Below are positions 28,347-36,005 of a stretch of DNA of 64,000 nucleotides, in pieces (the first letter of the stretch is position 1; each line of letters opens with the position of its first letter). The notes beneath the pieces were generated by a model. That model was not told the origin of the DNA. It did no database searches and saw only the letters and a list, made by a program, of their open reading frames with translations. Both the position numbers and the translations under genes were made by a program. The stretch is from Chryseobacterium herbae (GTDB taxonomy: Bacteria; Bacteroidota; Bacteroidia; Flavobacteriales; Weeksellaceae). The stretch covers positions 124,001 through 188,000 of the forward strand of contig NZ_JAOAMU010000003.1 of NCBI RefSeq assembly GCF_025154075.1. Direction: 5' to 3'.

Positions 28347-29252
28347 ATGTTAGGAAGACGACAAATCCGTGAAAAAGTAGTACAAACAGTGTATTCATAC
28401 TATCAGAATCCTGTAAAATTTGATGTTTTAGAAAAAAATATGTTCACTGGAATAGAGAAAATCTATAATCTCTATATCTATCAACTCAATTTTTTGGTGG
28501 CTCTGAAAGAATTGGCAGAGACTCAGATTGAGATTGGAAAGAACAAATATCTTAAAACTGATGCTGAAATTAATCCTAACCAAAAATTCATCAATAACCA
28601 AGTATTGATCAAGCTGGAAGAAAATCCTGAGAGATTATTTTTCACAGGCCAACACAAGCAGTTGAAATGGGATATGCATGATGATATATTGGTGAAAACT
28701 TTCCAAAGAATGACAGGAGGGAAGAGGTATCAGGATTTCATGAAAGAAGATGGGTATTCTTTTGAAGAAGATCAGAAATTTATCGGAAAACTGTTTTTAA
28801 GATACATCGCTGAGAATGATGATTTCCAGGAATATCTTAGTGATAAAGAACTTTCATGGTATGATGATATCCACATCGCCAACTCAATGGTACAGAAAAC
28901 AATCGGTTTCCTGAAGGAGGATGAAGAAAGCAGAACATTAATCAAAATGATTAAAGATGAAGAGGATAAAACTTTCGCAGGAAAACTTCTGAGAGATACC
29001 CTGAACAACTGGGAAGTTAATGAGAAAAAGCTGAGTGAAAGGTTGGAAAACTGGGATCTTGAAAGAGTTTCTTTAATGGATAAAGTCATTTTGTCAACAG
29101 CACTTTCTGAGCTGGATAATTTTCCTTTTACGCCTTCAAGAGTTATTATCAATGAATATATTGAAGTTGCAAAAGTATATGCAACGGACCGTTCCAATAT
29201 CTTCATTAACGGAATTTTGGATAAATATTGTAAAGATCAAAATAGAATTTAA
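28347..29252 (+). CDS. nusB: Transcription antitermination factor NusB
   Basis: 301-aa NusB. The N-terminal MLGRRQIREKVVQTVYSYYQ and the C-terminal core (DKVILSTALSELDNFPFTPSRVIINEYIEVAKVYATDRSNIFINGILDK region) are the conserved NusB helices that bind boxA RNA with S10 (NusE) in rRNA antitermination. The protein is about twice E. coli length because of a central helical extension, which is usual in Bacteroidetes. It starts an operon with a DUF1573 lipoprotein (1 bp gap) and yajC. Confidence 0.93.
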   Translation: MLGRRQIREKVVQTVYSYYQNPVKFDVLEKNMFTGIEKIYNLYIYQLNFLVALKELAETQIEIGKNKYLKTDAEINPNQKFINNQVLIKLEENPERLFFTGQHKQLKWDMHDDILVKTFQRMTGGKRYQDFMKEDGYSFEEDQKFIGKLFLRYIAENDDFQEYLSDKELSWYDDIHIANSMVQKTIGFLKEDEESRTLIKMIKDEEDKTFAGKLLRDTLNNWEVNEKKLSERLENWDLERVSLMDKVILSTALSELDNFPFTPSRVIINEYIEVAKVYATDRSNIFINGILDKYCKDQNRI

Positions 29253-29253
29253 C

Positions 29254-29775
29254 ATGAAAAAGACATTATCAATTATCGCTTTGTCTATCATAGGCCTTGG
29301 TTTGGTTTCTTGTAAAAAAGAAAATCAGCAAGCTGCTACAGGTGCAGAGGTTGCTAATATTACAGATTCTACAGCGGGTGCTACCAATTTAGCTCCTACT
29401 AACCCTGCCGCTGCTCCGGTTTCGGCTGAAACAGCTGCTGCAGCTCCGGTTTCTAACCAGCCACTAACATCTGTTGCCCTATCTGAAAACAGCTTCGATT
29501 TTGGAAAAATCAAAAAAGGAGATAAAGTAGAGCATATTTACGAGATTACAAACACAGGAAAAAATCCATTGGTCATTTCTGAAGTAAAGCCAGGATGCGG
29601 ATGTACTGCTCCTGATTTTACAAAAGAACCAATCCTTCCTGGTAAAAAAGGTAAAATCACGTTGCATTTTGACTCTTCAAGCTTCGACGGAAACGTTCAG
29701 AAGTATGCAGATGTATTTGCCAACGTAGATAAGACTCCTATCAAATTAACGTTCACAGCGAACATCCAACCATAA
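29254..29775 (+). CDS. DUF1573 domain lipoprotein
   Basis: 173-aa lipoprotein. Signal peptide MKKTLSIIALSIIGLGLVSC with lipobox Cys20, then a low-complexity Ala/Thr/Pro linker, then a DUF1573 Ig-like domain (SENSFDFGKIKKGDKVEHIYEI, TNTGKNPLVISEVKPGCGCT, ILPGKKGKITLHFDSS). The CGC motif is characteristic. The start at 29254 coincides with the signal peptide and lies 2 nt after the nusB stop. Function unknown; it sits between nusB and yajC, an arrangement I believe recurs in Flavobacteriia. Confidence 0.9.
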   Translation: MKKTLSIIALSIIGLGLVSCKKENQQAATGAEVANITDSTAGATNLAPTNPAAAPVSAETAAAAPVSNQPLTSVALSENSFDFGKIKKGDKVEHIYEITNTGKNPLVISEVKPGCGCTAPDFTKEPILPGKKGKITLHFDSSSFDGNVQKYADVFANVDKTPIKLTFTANIQP

Positions 29776-29784
29776 TATAAATAT

Positions 29785-30147
29785 ATGTTGACAATCTTTT
29801 TACAGGCACAGCAGGGGTCTTCATCTATGATGCTGATCATGATGGGGGTAATGTTTGTGGGGTTTTATTTTCTGATGATAAGACCACAGATGAGAAAACA
29901 GAAGCAAGAGAAAACCTTCCAGGAAACTTTAAAAGTAGGTACCAGAGTAGTCCTTACTTCAGGTCTTCACGGTAGAATTGCTCAGGTTCAGGATGACGGG
30001 TTCGTGATCGAAACCTTATCTGGAAAACTGAAATTCGAAAAAGCGGCCGTTTCAAGAGAATTTACTGAAACGCGTTTTGGAGAAAAAGCGAAAGCTGCTG
30101 CTGAAAAAGCAGCAGAGAAAAAAGAAATTGATACTGAAAAGAAATAA
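29785..30147 (+). CDS. yajC: Preprotein translocase subunit YajC
   Basis: 120-aa accessory subunit of the Sec translocon. One N-terminal transmembrane helix (MMLIMMGVMFVGFYFLMIRPQ) is followed by the signature RPQMRKQKQE and a small cytoplasmic domain (GTRVVLTSGLHGRIAQVQDDGFVIET). The C-terminus is an Ala/Lys/Glu-rich charged tail. Last gene of the nusB operon, ended by a strong hairpin. Confidence 0.93.
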   Translation: MLTIFLQAQQGSSSMMLIMMGVMFVGFYFLMIRPQMRKQKQEKTFQETLKVGTRVVLTSGLHGRIAQVQDDGFVIETLSGKLKFEKAAVSREFTETRFGEKAKAAAEKAAEKKEIDTEKK

Positions 30148-30168
30148 TTTTTCAGTTTGAAAATATCG

Positions 30169-30208
30169 CTCGGCGCGGTGAACGAAGTTCACCGCGCCGA
30201 GTTTTTTT
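30169..30208 (+). terminator. Strong terminator after yajC
   Basis: Perfect 15-bp G/C-rich stem CTCGGCGCGGTGAAC / GTTCACCGCGCCGAG with a GAA loop and seven T. It is strikingly G/C-rich for this genome. Confidence 0.92.
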
Positions 30209-30217
30209 ATAGCTAAA

Positions 30218-30335
30218 ATCAAGATTTGAGATGCCAGATTTCAGACACGAGACTTTTCTTAGGTTAAGACTAAGATTGAGAAATGTCCATGGTGAATTTT
30301 GCTTCGCAAGTGAAATGTGAACCCCGCATTACTCA
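30218..30335 (-). repeat. Inverted copy of the heptad composite repeat
   Basis: Read on the minus strand this repeats the 1360-1570 unit: TTCACATTTCACTTGCG, AGCAAAATTCACCATGGAC, a CTTAACC element, AAGTCTCG and then TCTnnnn heptads. On the plus strand the five heptads end in AGA (30218-30252). Confidence 0.8.
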
Positions 30336-30397
30336 AATTAGTGTTATCCGTGAACCTATTCGTGAAATTTGTGTTTAAAAATTAAAACCAAATAAAA

Positions 30398-30405
30398 TAT
30401 CTTTG
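30398..30405 (+). promoter_or_regulatory. -7 box directly before the SDR start codon
   Basis: TATCTTTG ends 4 nt before the ATG at 30410, so the mRNA would be leaderless. A TTTG lies at 30368-30371, 26 bp upstream, longer than the usual spacing. Confidence 0.5.
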
Positions 30406-30409
30406 CACC

Positions 30410-31144
30410 ATGAATCAAAATACAGACAAAACCGTTCTCATTCTCGGTGCCAATTCAGACGTAGCCAAGCAGTGTATCATACAATACATTCAAAAAGGAT
30501 TTTCTGTAATTGCAGCTTCAAGAGATACTGTCTCACTTGAAAAATTCGTTGCAGATAACAGGCTGGATGCTTCAAAGGTGACCATTCTTTATTTTGATGC
30601 GGTAGATTTTGATTCTCATCAAAAATTTTATGATGAACTTCCCGTAAAGCCTCATATTGCGGTTTACGCTGCCGGTTTCCTGGTTGACAATGAAAAAGCA
30701 TTGGTAGATTTTAAAGGCACTCAACAGATGATGCAGGTCAATTATATGGGAGCCGTTTCCATTCTGAACATCATTGCCATGGATCAGAAAAACACCCATT
30801 TGGAAAGAATTATCGGGCTGTCTTCATTATCAGGAGTGAGAGGAAGGAAAAGTAATTTTGTGTATGGAAGTACAAAAGCTGCATTTACTCAATATTTAGC
30901 AGGCTTAAGACAGGAATTGGCTGCAAGAAAAATAAAAGTCAATGCTTTAGTGATCGGTTATATCAGAACAAAGATCAATGACGGGCTACAGCTCAACGAA
31001 TCTTTGATCATGGAGCCTGATTATGTGGCAAAACATATTGTCAATGCCGGAAATTCTTTCACTATCGTCCCGAATTTTAAATGGAAGATGATTTATATGA
31101 TTTTGAAAATTCTTCCGGAAGGTTTGGTGGCTAAGCTTCCTTAA
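30410..31144 (+). CDS. SDR family NAD(P)-dependent oxidoreductase
   Basis: 244-aa classical short-chain dehydrogenase. The nucleotide-binding glycine motif is LILGANSDVAKQ, the catalytic Ser is in GLSSLSGVRG, and Tyr/Lys in VYGSTKAA. The overall pattern (GANSDVA, YAAGFLVDNEKA, a membrane-proximal C-terminus) resembles decaprenylphosphoryl-ribose 2-epimerase subunits and other polyprenyl-linked sugar reductases, but the substrate cannot be fixed. Its stop overlaps the stop of the convergent YcxB-like gene by 4 bp. Confidence 0.88.
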   Translation: MNQNTDKTVLILGANSDVAKQCIIQYIQKGFSVIAASRDTVSLEKFVADNRLDASKVTILYFDAVDFDSHQKFYDELPVKPHIAVYAAGFLVDNEKALVDFKGTQQMMQVNYMGAVSILNIIAMDQKNTHLERIIGLSSLSGVRGRKSNFVYGSTKAAFTQYLAGLRQELAARKIKVNALVIGYIRTKINDGLQLNESLIMEPDYVAKHIVNAGNSFTIVPNFKWKMIYMILKILPEGLVAKLP

Positions 31145-31680
31145 TTTTGTTGTTTTGAATATTTTGCAAGATAGTTTAATACAATGTCAAATTCGTCATT
31201 TTTAAATTCTGCTTTTTGAATGATAAAAGATAAAGTATTGATTGGGCTGATGACAATAGTGTCATTTGATCTTATATAAAAAACCTTTTCCCAAACGGAA
31301 CCCATCATGTAGAATGCATTTTTAAATTCAATGCCGTGATCATTTAAAATAATGGAAGAAGGTTCGTTTTTAGTTTTGAACTCAGTAATAATCTTATCAA
31401 CTTCTTTTTTAAATTTCTTCCTGGAAGCAAAATAGTTATTGATTAAAATGAAACAGTAGCCGCAGAAAAATATTCCGCCATATTTAAATATATAATGAAT
31501 CAAATTTTTATCAAAATTTTCTATTGGATAGAATCCTAAGAATAAAAAGACTATGGTAAAAAGTAAAATTTTCCACCACTTTTTTAGCGCTTTATTCCAT
31601 ACATATTTAAAATAAAAATTTTGATTCTGCCTTTCAAGTGTTTCATTAAAAGGAATTTCGATCTGAATAGTTTCATTCAT
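31141..31680 (-). CDS. YcxB-like membrane protein
   Basis: 179-aa protein with two adjacent transmembrane helices (about 37-53 and 66-83: WWKILLFTIVFLFLGFYPIE, YGGIFFCGYCFILINNYF) flanked by cytoplasmic parts. The C-terminal portion (NDHGIEFKNAFYMMGSVWEKVFYIRSN, then VISPINTLSFIIQKAEF) matches the shape of the YcxB-like domain. Function unknown. It is convergent with the SDR gene and downstream of the ligase D genes on the same strand. Confidence 0.7.
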   Translation of the reverse strand: MNETIQIEIPFNETLERQNQNFYFKYVWNKALKKWWKILLFTIVFLFLGFYPIENFDKNLIHYIFKYGGIFFCGYCFILINNYFASRKKFKKEVDKIITEFKTKNEPSSIILNDHGIEFKNAFYMMGSVWEKVFYIRSNDTIVISPINTLSFIIQKAEFKNDEFDIVLNYLAKYSKQQN

Positions 31681-31728
31681 AGTAATCAGTGGTTATGATC
31701 AGTTTTTGACCACTCCAAAAATAGAATT

Positions 31729-33597
31729 TTATCCACCATTCTGCAATAGCTCCAACGCCTTCATCATATCAATTCCCTTTCCCAAAACAGGTTTAAACAA
31801 ATCACCTTTTTCCTTGATTCTCTCTAAGGCGTTATGAATCGTAAAATCAGTTGGCTTCAAGCCCGGTTTTACTTCCTCCCACTCCAAAGGCATAGAAACA
31901 GAAGCGCCTTCTTTGGGTCTCAAGCTGTAAACACTAGCCAAAGTCTGTCCTGTCCTGTTTTGAAGATAATCGAGATAGATTTTTTTGTCATCCCTTTTCT
32001 GTAGGCTTCTTTCAAGAGTGGTGAGTTTGGGTAGCTTTTCATTCACCTGTTTCATCAGAATGTGTGCAAAATCTTTTACCTGGTCAAAATCATATGTTCC
32101 ACCCGTCGGAATATAAATATGGATTCCCATACTTCCCGAAGTTTTACAATAACCTTTAATTTTAATTGAATCTAAAACTTCATTCACCTGAAGCGCTGTT
32201 TCAATCACGTCATCAAATGTGTTCTTCTTTGACGGGTCTAAATCCAGTACCAGATAATCCGGATGTTCCAGATCCGGAAGCGCACTGTTCCATGGATTCA
32301 TATCGATACAGCCTAAATTATTCAGATACGCTAAAGTTGCTTTATCATTACAATACACATAGTCAATGTATTTGTCAGTGGATTCCGAATAGACTTCTGT
32401 TGTTTTGATCCAGTCGGGCATACTGTCACCCGCGTCCTTCTGGTAGAATCCCTGTTCTTCAATGCCATTGGGAAACCGGTTGAGAGACAGCGGACGGTTT
32501 TTCAGATAAGGAAGAATATAAGAAGCAACGGACTGGTAATAGGCGATCACTTCTCCTTTCGTAATACCATCTTTGGGAAAATAGATCTTATCCTGATTGG
32601 TCAGTTTTACTGTATGTTTATCCAGGGTGATTTCCTTTTCTTTTTCGGAGTTTTCTGATTTCTTGGATGGGTTTTTCGCTTTCATTTCTTTTGGATTTTC
32701 GTGGGTTGGAGTATCTGTGTCTTCAGGTTCTTTGTCTTCACGGATGGCCACAAAAACAGGATGCCTGTAAATCCCGTCTTTCGTGATTTCGGAATACTTA
32801 ATTTCACAAATCAATTCAGGTTTTGTCCATGTTACGGGCATATTTGTCTTCGGAACCGTTTCAAATGGAGAAGTTTTTACAATGAGTTTTTGGAGCCTTT
32901 CATAAAGCAGTTTCAAAGATTCATTGTTAAAGCCTGTTCCTGTATGACCACAGTAAATCAGTTTTCCTGCAATATACTTTCCCAAAATTAAAGCTCCGAA
33001 ACTTTCCCGTGAACCCCGGGGTTCTGTGAATCCACAGATAATGGCTTCGTCCGTATTCGTGAATTTTATTTTAAGCCAGTCGTTCGTTCTATGGTTTTCA
33101 GCATATAAGCTGTCGGCCTTTTTCGCGATCATTCCTTCCAGCTTCATTTTTTTCATCTGATTAAAAAAAGCAATTCCATTTTCTGGAATATGGTCACAGT
33201 ATTTGATCACCTCCGTTTCTGTTAAAGCTTCTTTTAAAAGTTCTTTGCGCTGTACGAGAGGAAGCTCTTCTGTAGAATGACCATTCAGCCAGAGAAGATC
33301 AAAAACCTGGTAGGTTAGAGCCATATCAGGATGATCACCGATCTGTTGTAGAAGCTGGAAATTAGGTTTTCCGTGCTCATCATAGGCCACAATTTCGCCA
33401 TCCAGAATCATTTTATATTTCTGGTGGTTAAAGTCTTTTGCAACTTTTTCAAATTTTGATAAAAATGAAATTCCGTTTCGGGAGTAGAACACGGGATCAG
33501 TATGGCTGAGATCGGCCACAGCACGGTAACCGTCCCATTTAATTTCAAAAACCCAGTCCTCATCGTCAAATGCTTTTTCAAAAGATTTAGCCAGCAT
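31729..33597 (-). CDS. ligD: DNA ligase D, ligase and polymerase modules (downstream fragment of split gene)
   Basis: 622 aa from the first ATG. The ATP-dependent ligase module has the nucleotidyl-Lys motif EIKWDGYR (Lys20), LDGEIVAYDE and an OB-fold region, followed by the archaeo-eukaryotic-primase-type polymerase (LVLDLDPSKKN, GYCKTSGSMGIHIYIP). It seals and fills double-strand breaks with Ku in NHEJ. The same frame stays open upstream of this ATG across the linker (KRFKNFNSLTNEKKLSSFIKP just before MLAK) to beyond the stop of the phosphoesterase ORF. Together with that ORF it would make one LigD of about 849 aa if a -1 shift occurs near 33680. Confidence 0.92.
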   Translation of the reverse strand: MLAKSFEKAFDDEDWVFEIKWDGYRAVADLSHTDPVFYSRNGISFLSKFEKVAKDFNHQKYKMILDGEIVAYDEHGKPNFQLLQQIGDHPDMALTYQVFDLLWLNGHSTEELPLVQRKELLKEALTETEVIKYCDHIPENGIAFFNQMKKMKLEGMIAKKADSLYAENHRTNDWLKIKFTNTDEAIICGFTEPRGSRESFGALILGKYIAGKLIYCGHTGTGFNNESLKLLYERLQKLIVKTSPFETVPKTNMPVTWTKPELICEIKYSEITKDGIYRHPVFVAIREDKEPEDTDTPTHENPKEMKAKNPSKKSENSEKEKEITLDKHTVKLTNQDKIYFPKDGITKGEVIAYYQSVASYILPYLKNRPLSLNRFPNGIEEQGFYQKDAGDSMPDWIKTTEVYSESTDKYIDYVYCNDKATLAYLNNLGCIDMNPWNSALPDLEHPDYLVLDLDPSKKNTFDDVIETALQVNEVLDSIKIKGYCKTSGSMGIHIYIPTGGTYDFDQVKDFAHILMKQVNEKLPKLTTLERSLQKRDDKKIYLDYLQNRTGQTLASVYSLRPKEGASVSMPLEWEEVKPGLKPTDFTIHNALERIKEKGDLFKPVLGKGIDMMKALELLQNGG

Positions 33598-33660
33598 AGG
33601 CTTGATGAAAGAGCTTAGTTTTTTTTCGTTCGTTAATGAATTGAAGTTTTTGAATCTTTT

Positions 33661-33684
33661 TTCAGAAGTTATGACTTCTTTTTT
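33661..33684 (-). promoter_or_regulatory. Candidate -1 ribosomal frameshift signal in ligD
   Basis: On the minus strand the zero-frame reads GAA AAA AAG AAG TCA TAA. It contains the slippery heptamer A_AAA_AAG (33678-33684), a hairpin AGAAGT-CATA-ACTTCT beginning right at it, and the zero-frame stop 6 nt downstream. Slipping back one base enters the ligase frame (GAA GTC ATA ACT TCT). An upstream AAAGGA could act as an SD-like stimulator but is closer than in dnaX. Confidence 0.4.
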
Positions 33685-34274
33685 TCCTTTATTTTTAGGC
33701 TTTTTTTTTCCTCTAAAAATTTCGTTACCAAAGATTTTGGTGAAGTATTTTCCTCAACATCATACGGACTTTCTTCAAATTGATCTTTGTGTTTAATGAG
33801 AAGCCAGGCATTCTCCTCACTGTTTTTCATTTTAACAAGAGCAAATTCACCCTTCAGTTTTTTTCCGTGGAGAATAAATTTTAATGAACCAGCACGAAGT
33901 TCTTTCAGAAGCTCTTTTTCATCCGAAAGTTTGCTGTCTTTTTCCAAAGGTTCATAAGTTCCGCTATCCCAGACTTCCACTTGTCCTGCTCCGTAATTTC
34001 CTTCCGGAATATTTCCTTCAAAATCTTTATAATCATAGGGGTGATCTTCCACCATCATCGCCAATCTTTTATCTTTGGGATCTAATGATGGACCTTTCGG
34101 AACAGCCCAGCTTTTAAGGACTCCATCCATTTCCAGACGAAAATCATAATGAAGACGCGATGCCGCATGCCTTTGAATCACGAAAATAAGCTGGTCTTTG
34201 CTTTTTTTCGTTTTGCCCTCAGGTTCGGTAGTTTCATCGAACTTTCTTTTATTCTGATAGTCTTTTAGAGCCAT
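33669..34274 (-). CDS. ligD: DNA ligase D 3'-phosphoesterase module (upstream fragment of split gene)
   Basis: 201 aa. The phosphoesterase domain that trims 3' ends before ligation is complete: FVIQRHAASRLHYDFRLEMD, SWAVPKGPSLDP, RLAMMVEDHPYDYKDFEG and YGAGQVEVWD, with the conserved His/Arg/Asp/Glu metal-site residues. The ORF ends in a Lys-rich linker (LKIKEKKKS) at a stop that lies in the middle of the normal LigD chain. The ATG overlaps the Ku stop by one base (TAATG). The break lies at an A-rich tract and is discussed in the findings. Confidence 0.9.
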   Translation of the reverse strand: MALKDYQNKRKFDETTEPEGKTKKSKDQLIFVIQRHAASRLHYDFRLEMDGVLKSWAVPKGPSLDPKDKRLAMMVEDHPYDYKDFEGNIPEGNYGAGQVEVWDSGTYEPLEKDSKLSDEKELLKELRAGSLKFILHGKKLKGEFALVKMKNSEENAWLLIKHKDQFEESPYDVEENTSPKSLVTKFLEEKKSLKIKEKKKS

Positions 34275-35056
34275 TACGATGCAGATTTGGATTTGGGACT
34301 TTGTAAACTGGCTTTTAGCTGAGCCATAAGGTCTATTACTTTACCTTCTTTCACAGGTTCGGCTTTTTTCATTTTAATGCTTTTGCCTTTAGCTTTTTTT
34401 CTGATAATCTTCATCAGTTCATCAGAATAAGTGTCTTTGTACATGGCGGGATCAAAAACCTGAGAAAGCTGTTTAATAAGACTTACAGCCATTTTTAGTT
34501 CTGCAGGTTTAGGAGCTTTTGCGGCAGGGATTTTCAGATCTTTATAGTCTCTTATTTCCTGATCAAATCTGAGGCGGTTCAGAACCAGTATATCTTTGTA
34601 AGGTCGGATCATGCCAATCGCTTCACTGTCACGTAAAACAAAGGTCCCGATTCCTGCCATTTCTGTTTCCTGTAAAGCTTTTAGCAGAAGACGGTATGCG
34701 TTTTCACCGTTTTTCTGAGGTTCCAGATAATAAGGATTTTCGAAGTACACACTGTCTACTTCCGCTTCCTTTACAAACTGATCAATGGAGAGAATTTTTG
34801 TTTTTTCAGGGCTGGCTGCCTCATAATCTTCCTCATCAAGAACGATGTATTTATCATCCATGAGATAGCCTTTTACAATGTTTTCCCATTTCACTTCTTT
34901 TCCTGTACTCTCGTTGACTCTTTTAAATTTGATATTGGAAAAATCAGATTTATCGAGCATGTCGAGGTCCAGTTTTGTGGTTTCTGTGGCGGAATAGATT
35001 TTAACCGGGATATTGACTAAACCGAAGCCAATGGCGCCGTTCCAGATTGCTTTCAT
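34274..35056 (-). CDS. ku: Ku protein (NHEJ end binding)
   Basis: 260-aa bacterial Ku, which forms a ring on DNA ends and recruits LigD. N-terminal MKAIWNGAIGFGLVNIPVKIYSATE, central GYLMDDKYIVLDEEDYEAASPEKTK and VYFENPYYLEPQK are classic Ku core motifs. The C-terminus is a basic Lys-rich tail (KAKGKSIKMKKAEPVKEGK). First gene of the NHEJ operon, coupled to the ligD phosphoesterase ORF by a one-base overlap. Confidence 0.94.
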   Translation of the reverse strand: MKAIWNGAIGFGLVNIPVKIYSATETTKLDLDMLDKSDFSNIKFKRVNESTGKEVKWENIVKGYLMDDKYIVLDEEDYEAASPEKTKILSIDQFVKEAEVDSVYFENPYYLEPQKNGENAYRLLLKALQETEMAGIGTFVLRDSEAIGMIRPYKDILVLNRLRFDQEIRDYKDLKIPAAKAPKPAELKMAVSLIKQLSQVFDPAMYKDTYSDELMKIIRKKAKGKSIKMKKAEPVKEGKVIDLMAQLKASLQSPKSKSAS

Positions 35057-35128
35057 TGTCTTACGTTTTTAAAAATCAATCAATTAACATGCCGTGGGAA
35101 GATGGTGTGGTACATTTTATCAGCTTTG

Positions 35129-35142
35129 TTGTCAAATGACAA
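35129..35142 (+). promoter_or_regulatory. Operator-like palindrome upstream of the Crp/Fnr gene
   Basis: TTGTCA-AA-TGACAA, a perfect 6-bp inverted repeat. It lies 29.5 bp (centre to box start) before a -7-like box TACTTTTA at 35165-35172. The 13-bp string CAAATGACAATGG is repeated upstream of purA. Confidence 0.55.
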
Positions 35143-35201
35143 TGGCTTCTCCACCGTATTTTTATACTTTTATATTTCCCGACTATTCAGGCAAAATAAA
35201 T

Positions 35202-35771
35202 ATGGACGAACTTTTTAATTATATCCGCAAATTCGGAATTCTCAATGCTGAGGAAGAACAGCTGATCGCTGAAGGTCTGCAGGAAATCACCATAGAAAAA
35301 GGGGAAGCTTTTATTGAAGCCGGAAAGGTGAGCCGAAAGATCGCTTTTGTAAAAGAGGGCGTTTTCCGGTCTCTGTACTACAATAAGCAGGGAGATGATT
35401 TTACCCGCTACTTTATTTATGAAGGACGGTTTATCGGGGATTTTCACGGTTTTGCGGATCAAATGCCTTCACTTGAATACATTGAAGCTATCACAGACGG
35501 AGTTCTGCTTGCAATCGATCTTGATCATTTTAAAAAGCTGGAGAAAGAAATTGCCATCTGGCCTTTTCTGTTCGCTAAAGTACATGCTTTTGTGGCAGAG
35601 AACAAACTTAAGGTCGCAAGTACAATGCTCAATCTGGATGCAAAAGCCCGTTATATTCATTTTTTAGATCATTATCCGGGACTTGCCAACAGAGTTCCGC
35701 AATCTATGCTCGCTTCTTACCTTGGAATTACGCCTTCATCTTTAAGCCGTATCAGGAGAAATATTGTATAA
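35202..35771 (+). CDS. Crp/Fnr family transcriptional regulator
   Basis: 189-aa regulator. Residues 20-120 form a cyclic-nucleotide-binding-type beta barrel (KGEAFIEAGKVSRKIAFVKEGVFRSLY, FTRYFIYEGRFIGDFHGF). The C-terminus holds a helix-turn-helix (RVPQSMLASYLGITPSSLSRIRRNIV) typical of Bacteroidetes Crp-like proteins. The start at 35202 is chosen because the candidate promoter and operator lie at 35129-35172, upstream of it but inside the longer frame. The ligand is unknown; no Fe-S cysteines are present, so it is not an Fnr oxygen sensor. It is divergent from Ku and precedes purA. Confidence 0.87.
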   Translation: MDELFNYIRKFGILNAEEEQLIAEGLQEITIEKGEAFIEAGKVSRKIAFVKEGVFRSLYYNKQGDDFTRYFIYEGRFIGDFHGFADQMPSLEYIEAITDGVLLAIDLDHFKKLEKEIAIWPFLFAKVHAFVAENKLKVASTMLNLDAKARYIHFLDHYPGLANRVPQSMLASYLGITPSSLSRIRRNIV

Positions 35772-35786
35772 CAAAATCAATAGGAA

Positions 35787-35834
35787 CGGGCTTTAGCCCG
35801 GTTAAGAAAAAACAAAATTTTCACCGGCTTTAGC
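35787..35834. repeat. Pair of GGCTTTAGCC hairpin motifs
   Basis: CGGGCTTTAGCCCG at 35787-35800 is a perfect 6-bp hairpin with TT loop. A related CCGGCTTTAGCC follows at about 35824-35835. It may terminate the regulator transcript or be a small dispersed repeat. Confidence 0.55.
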
Positions 35835-35942
35835 CAAAAGTGTATCTGTTTAAACATCAGATTTTCATCGTCATCAATACTTTTTACATGATACATTAAT
35901 ACACTATACATTAATACATTATACAAAAAAACACATCCCTTT

Positions 35943-35986
35943 TTGCCAAATGACAATGGTCTCCTTTTCAAACCACCATAGCTTTG
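35943..35986 (+). promoter_or_regulatory. purA promoter with operator-like palindrome
   Basis: TTGCCA-AA-TGACAA at 35943-35956 (one mismatch from the site before the Crp/Fnr gene) and -7 box TAGCTTTG at 35979-35986. The palindrome centre is 29.5 bp before the -7 box, which would place it near -41 of the start site, where class II activators bind. Confidence 0.55.
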
Positions 35987-36005
35987 CATCATAAAATTTA
36001 AATAT

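Noticed and set aside
28772..29206. 144-codon minus-strand ORF inside nusB
   Set aside because: Antisense shadow with Ser/Leu-rich composition; nusB is well supported on the other strand.
35094..35201. Longer N-terminus for the Crp/Fnr regulator
   Set aside because: The extra 36 codons cover the candidate operator and -7 box and do not resemble the family; the ATG at 35202 fits.
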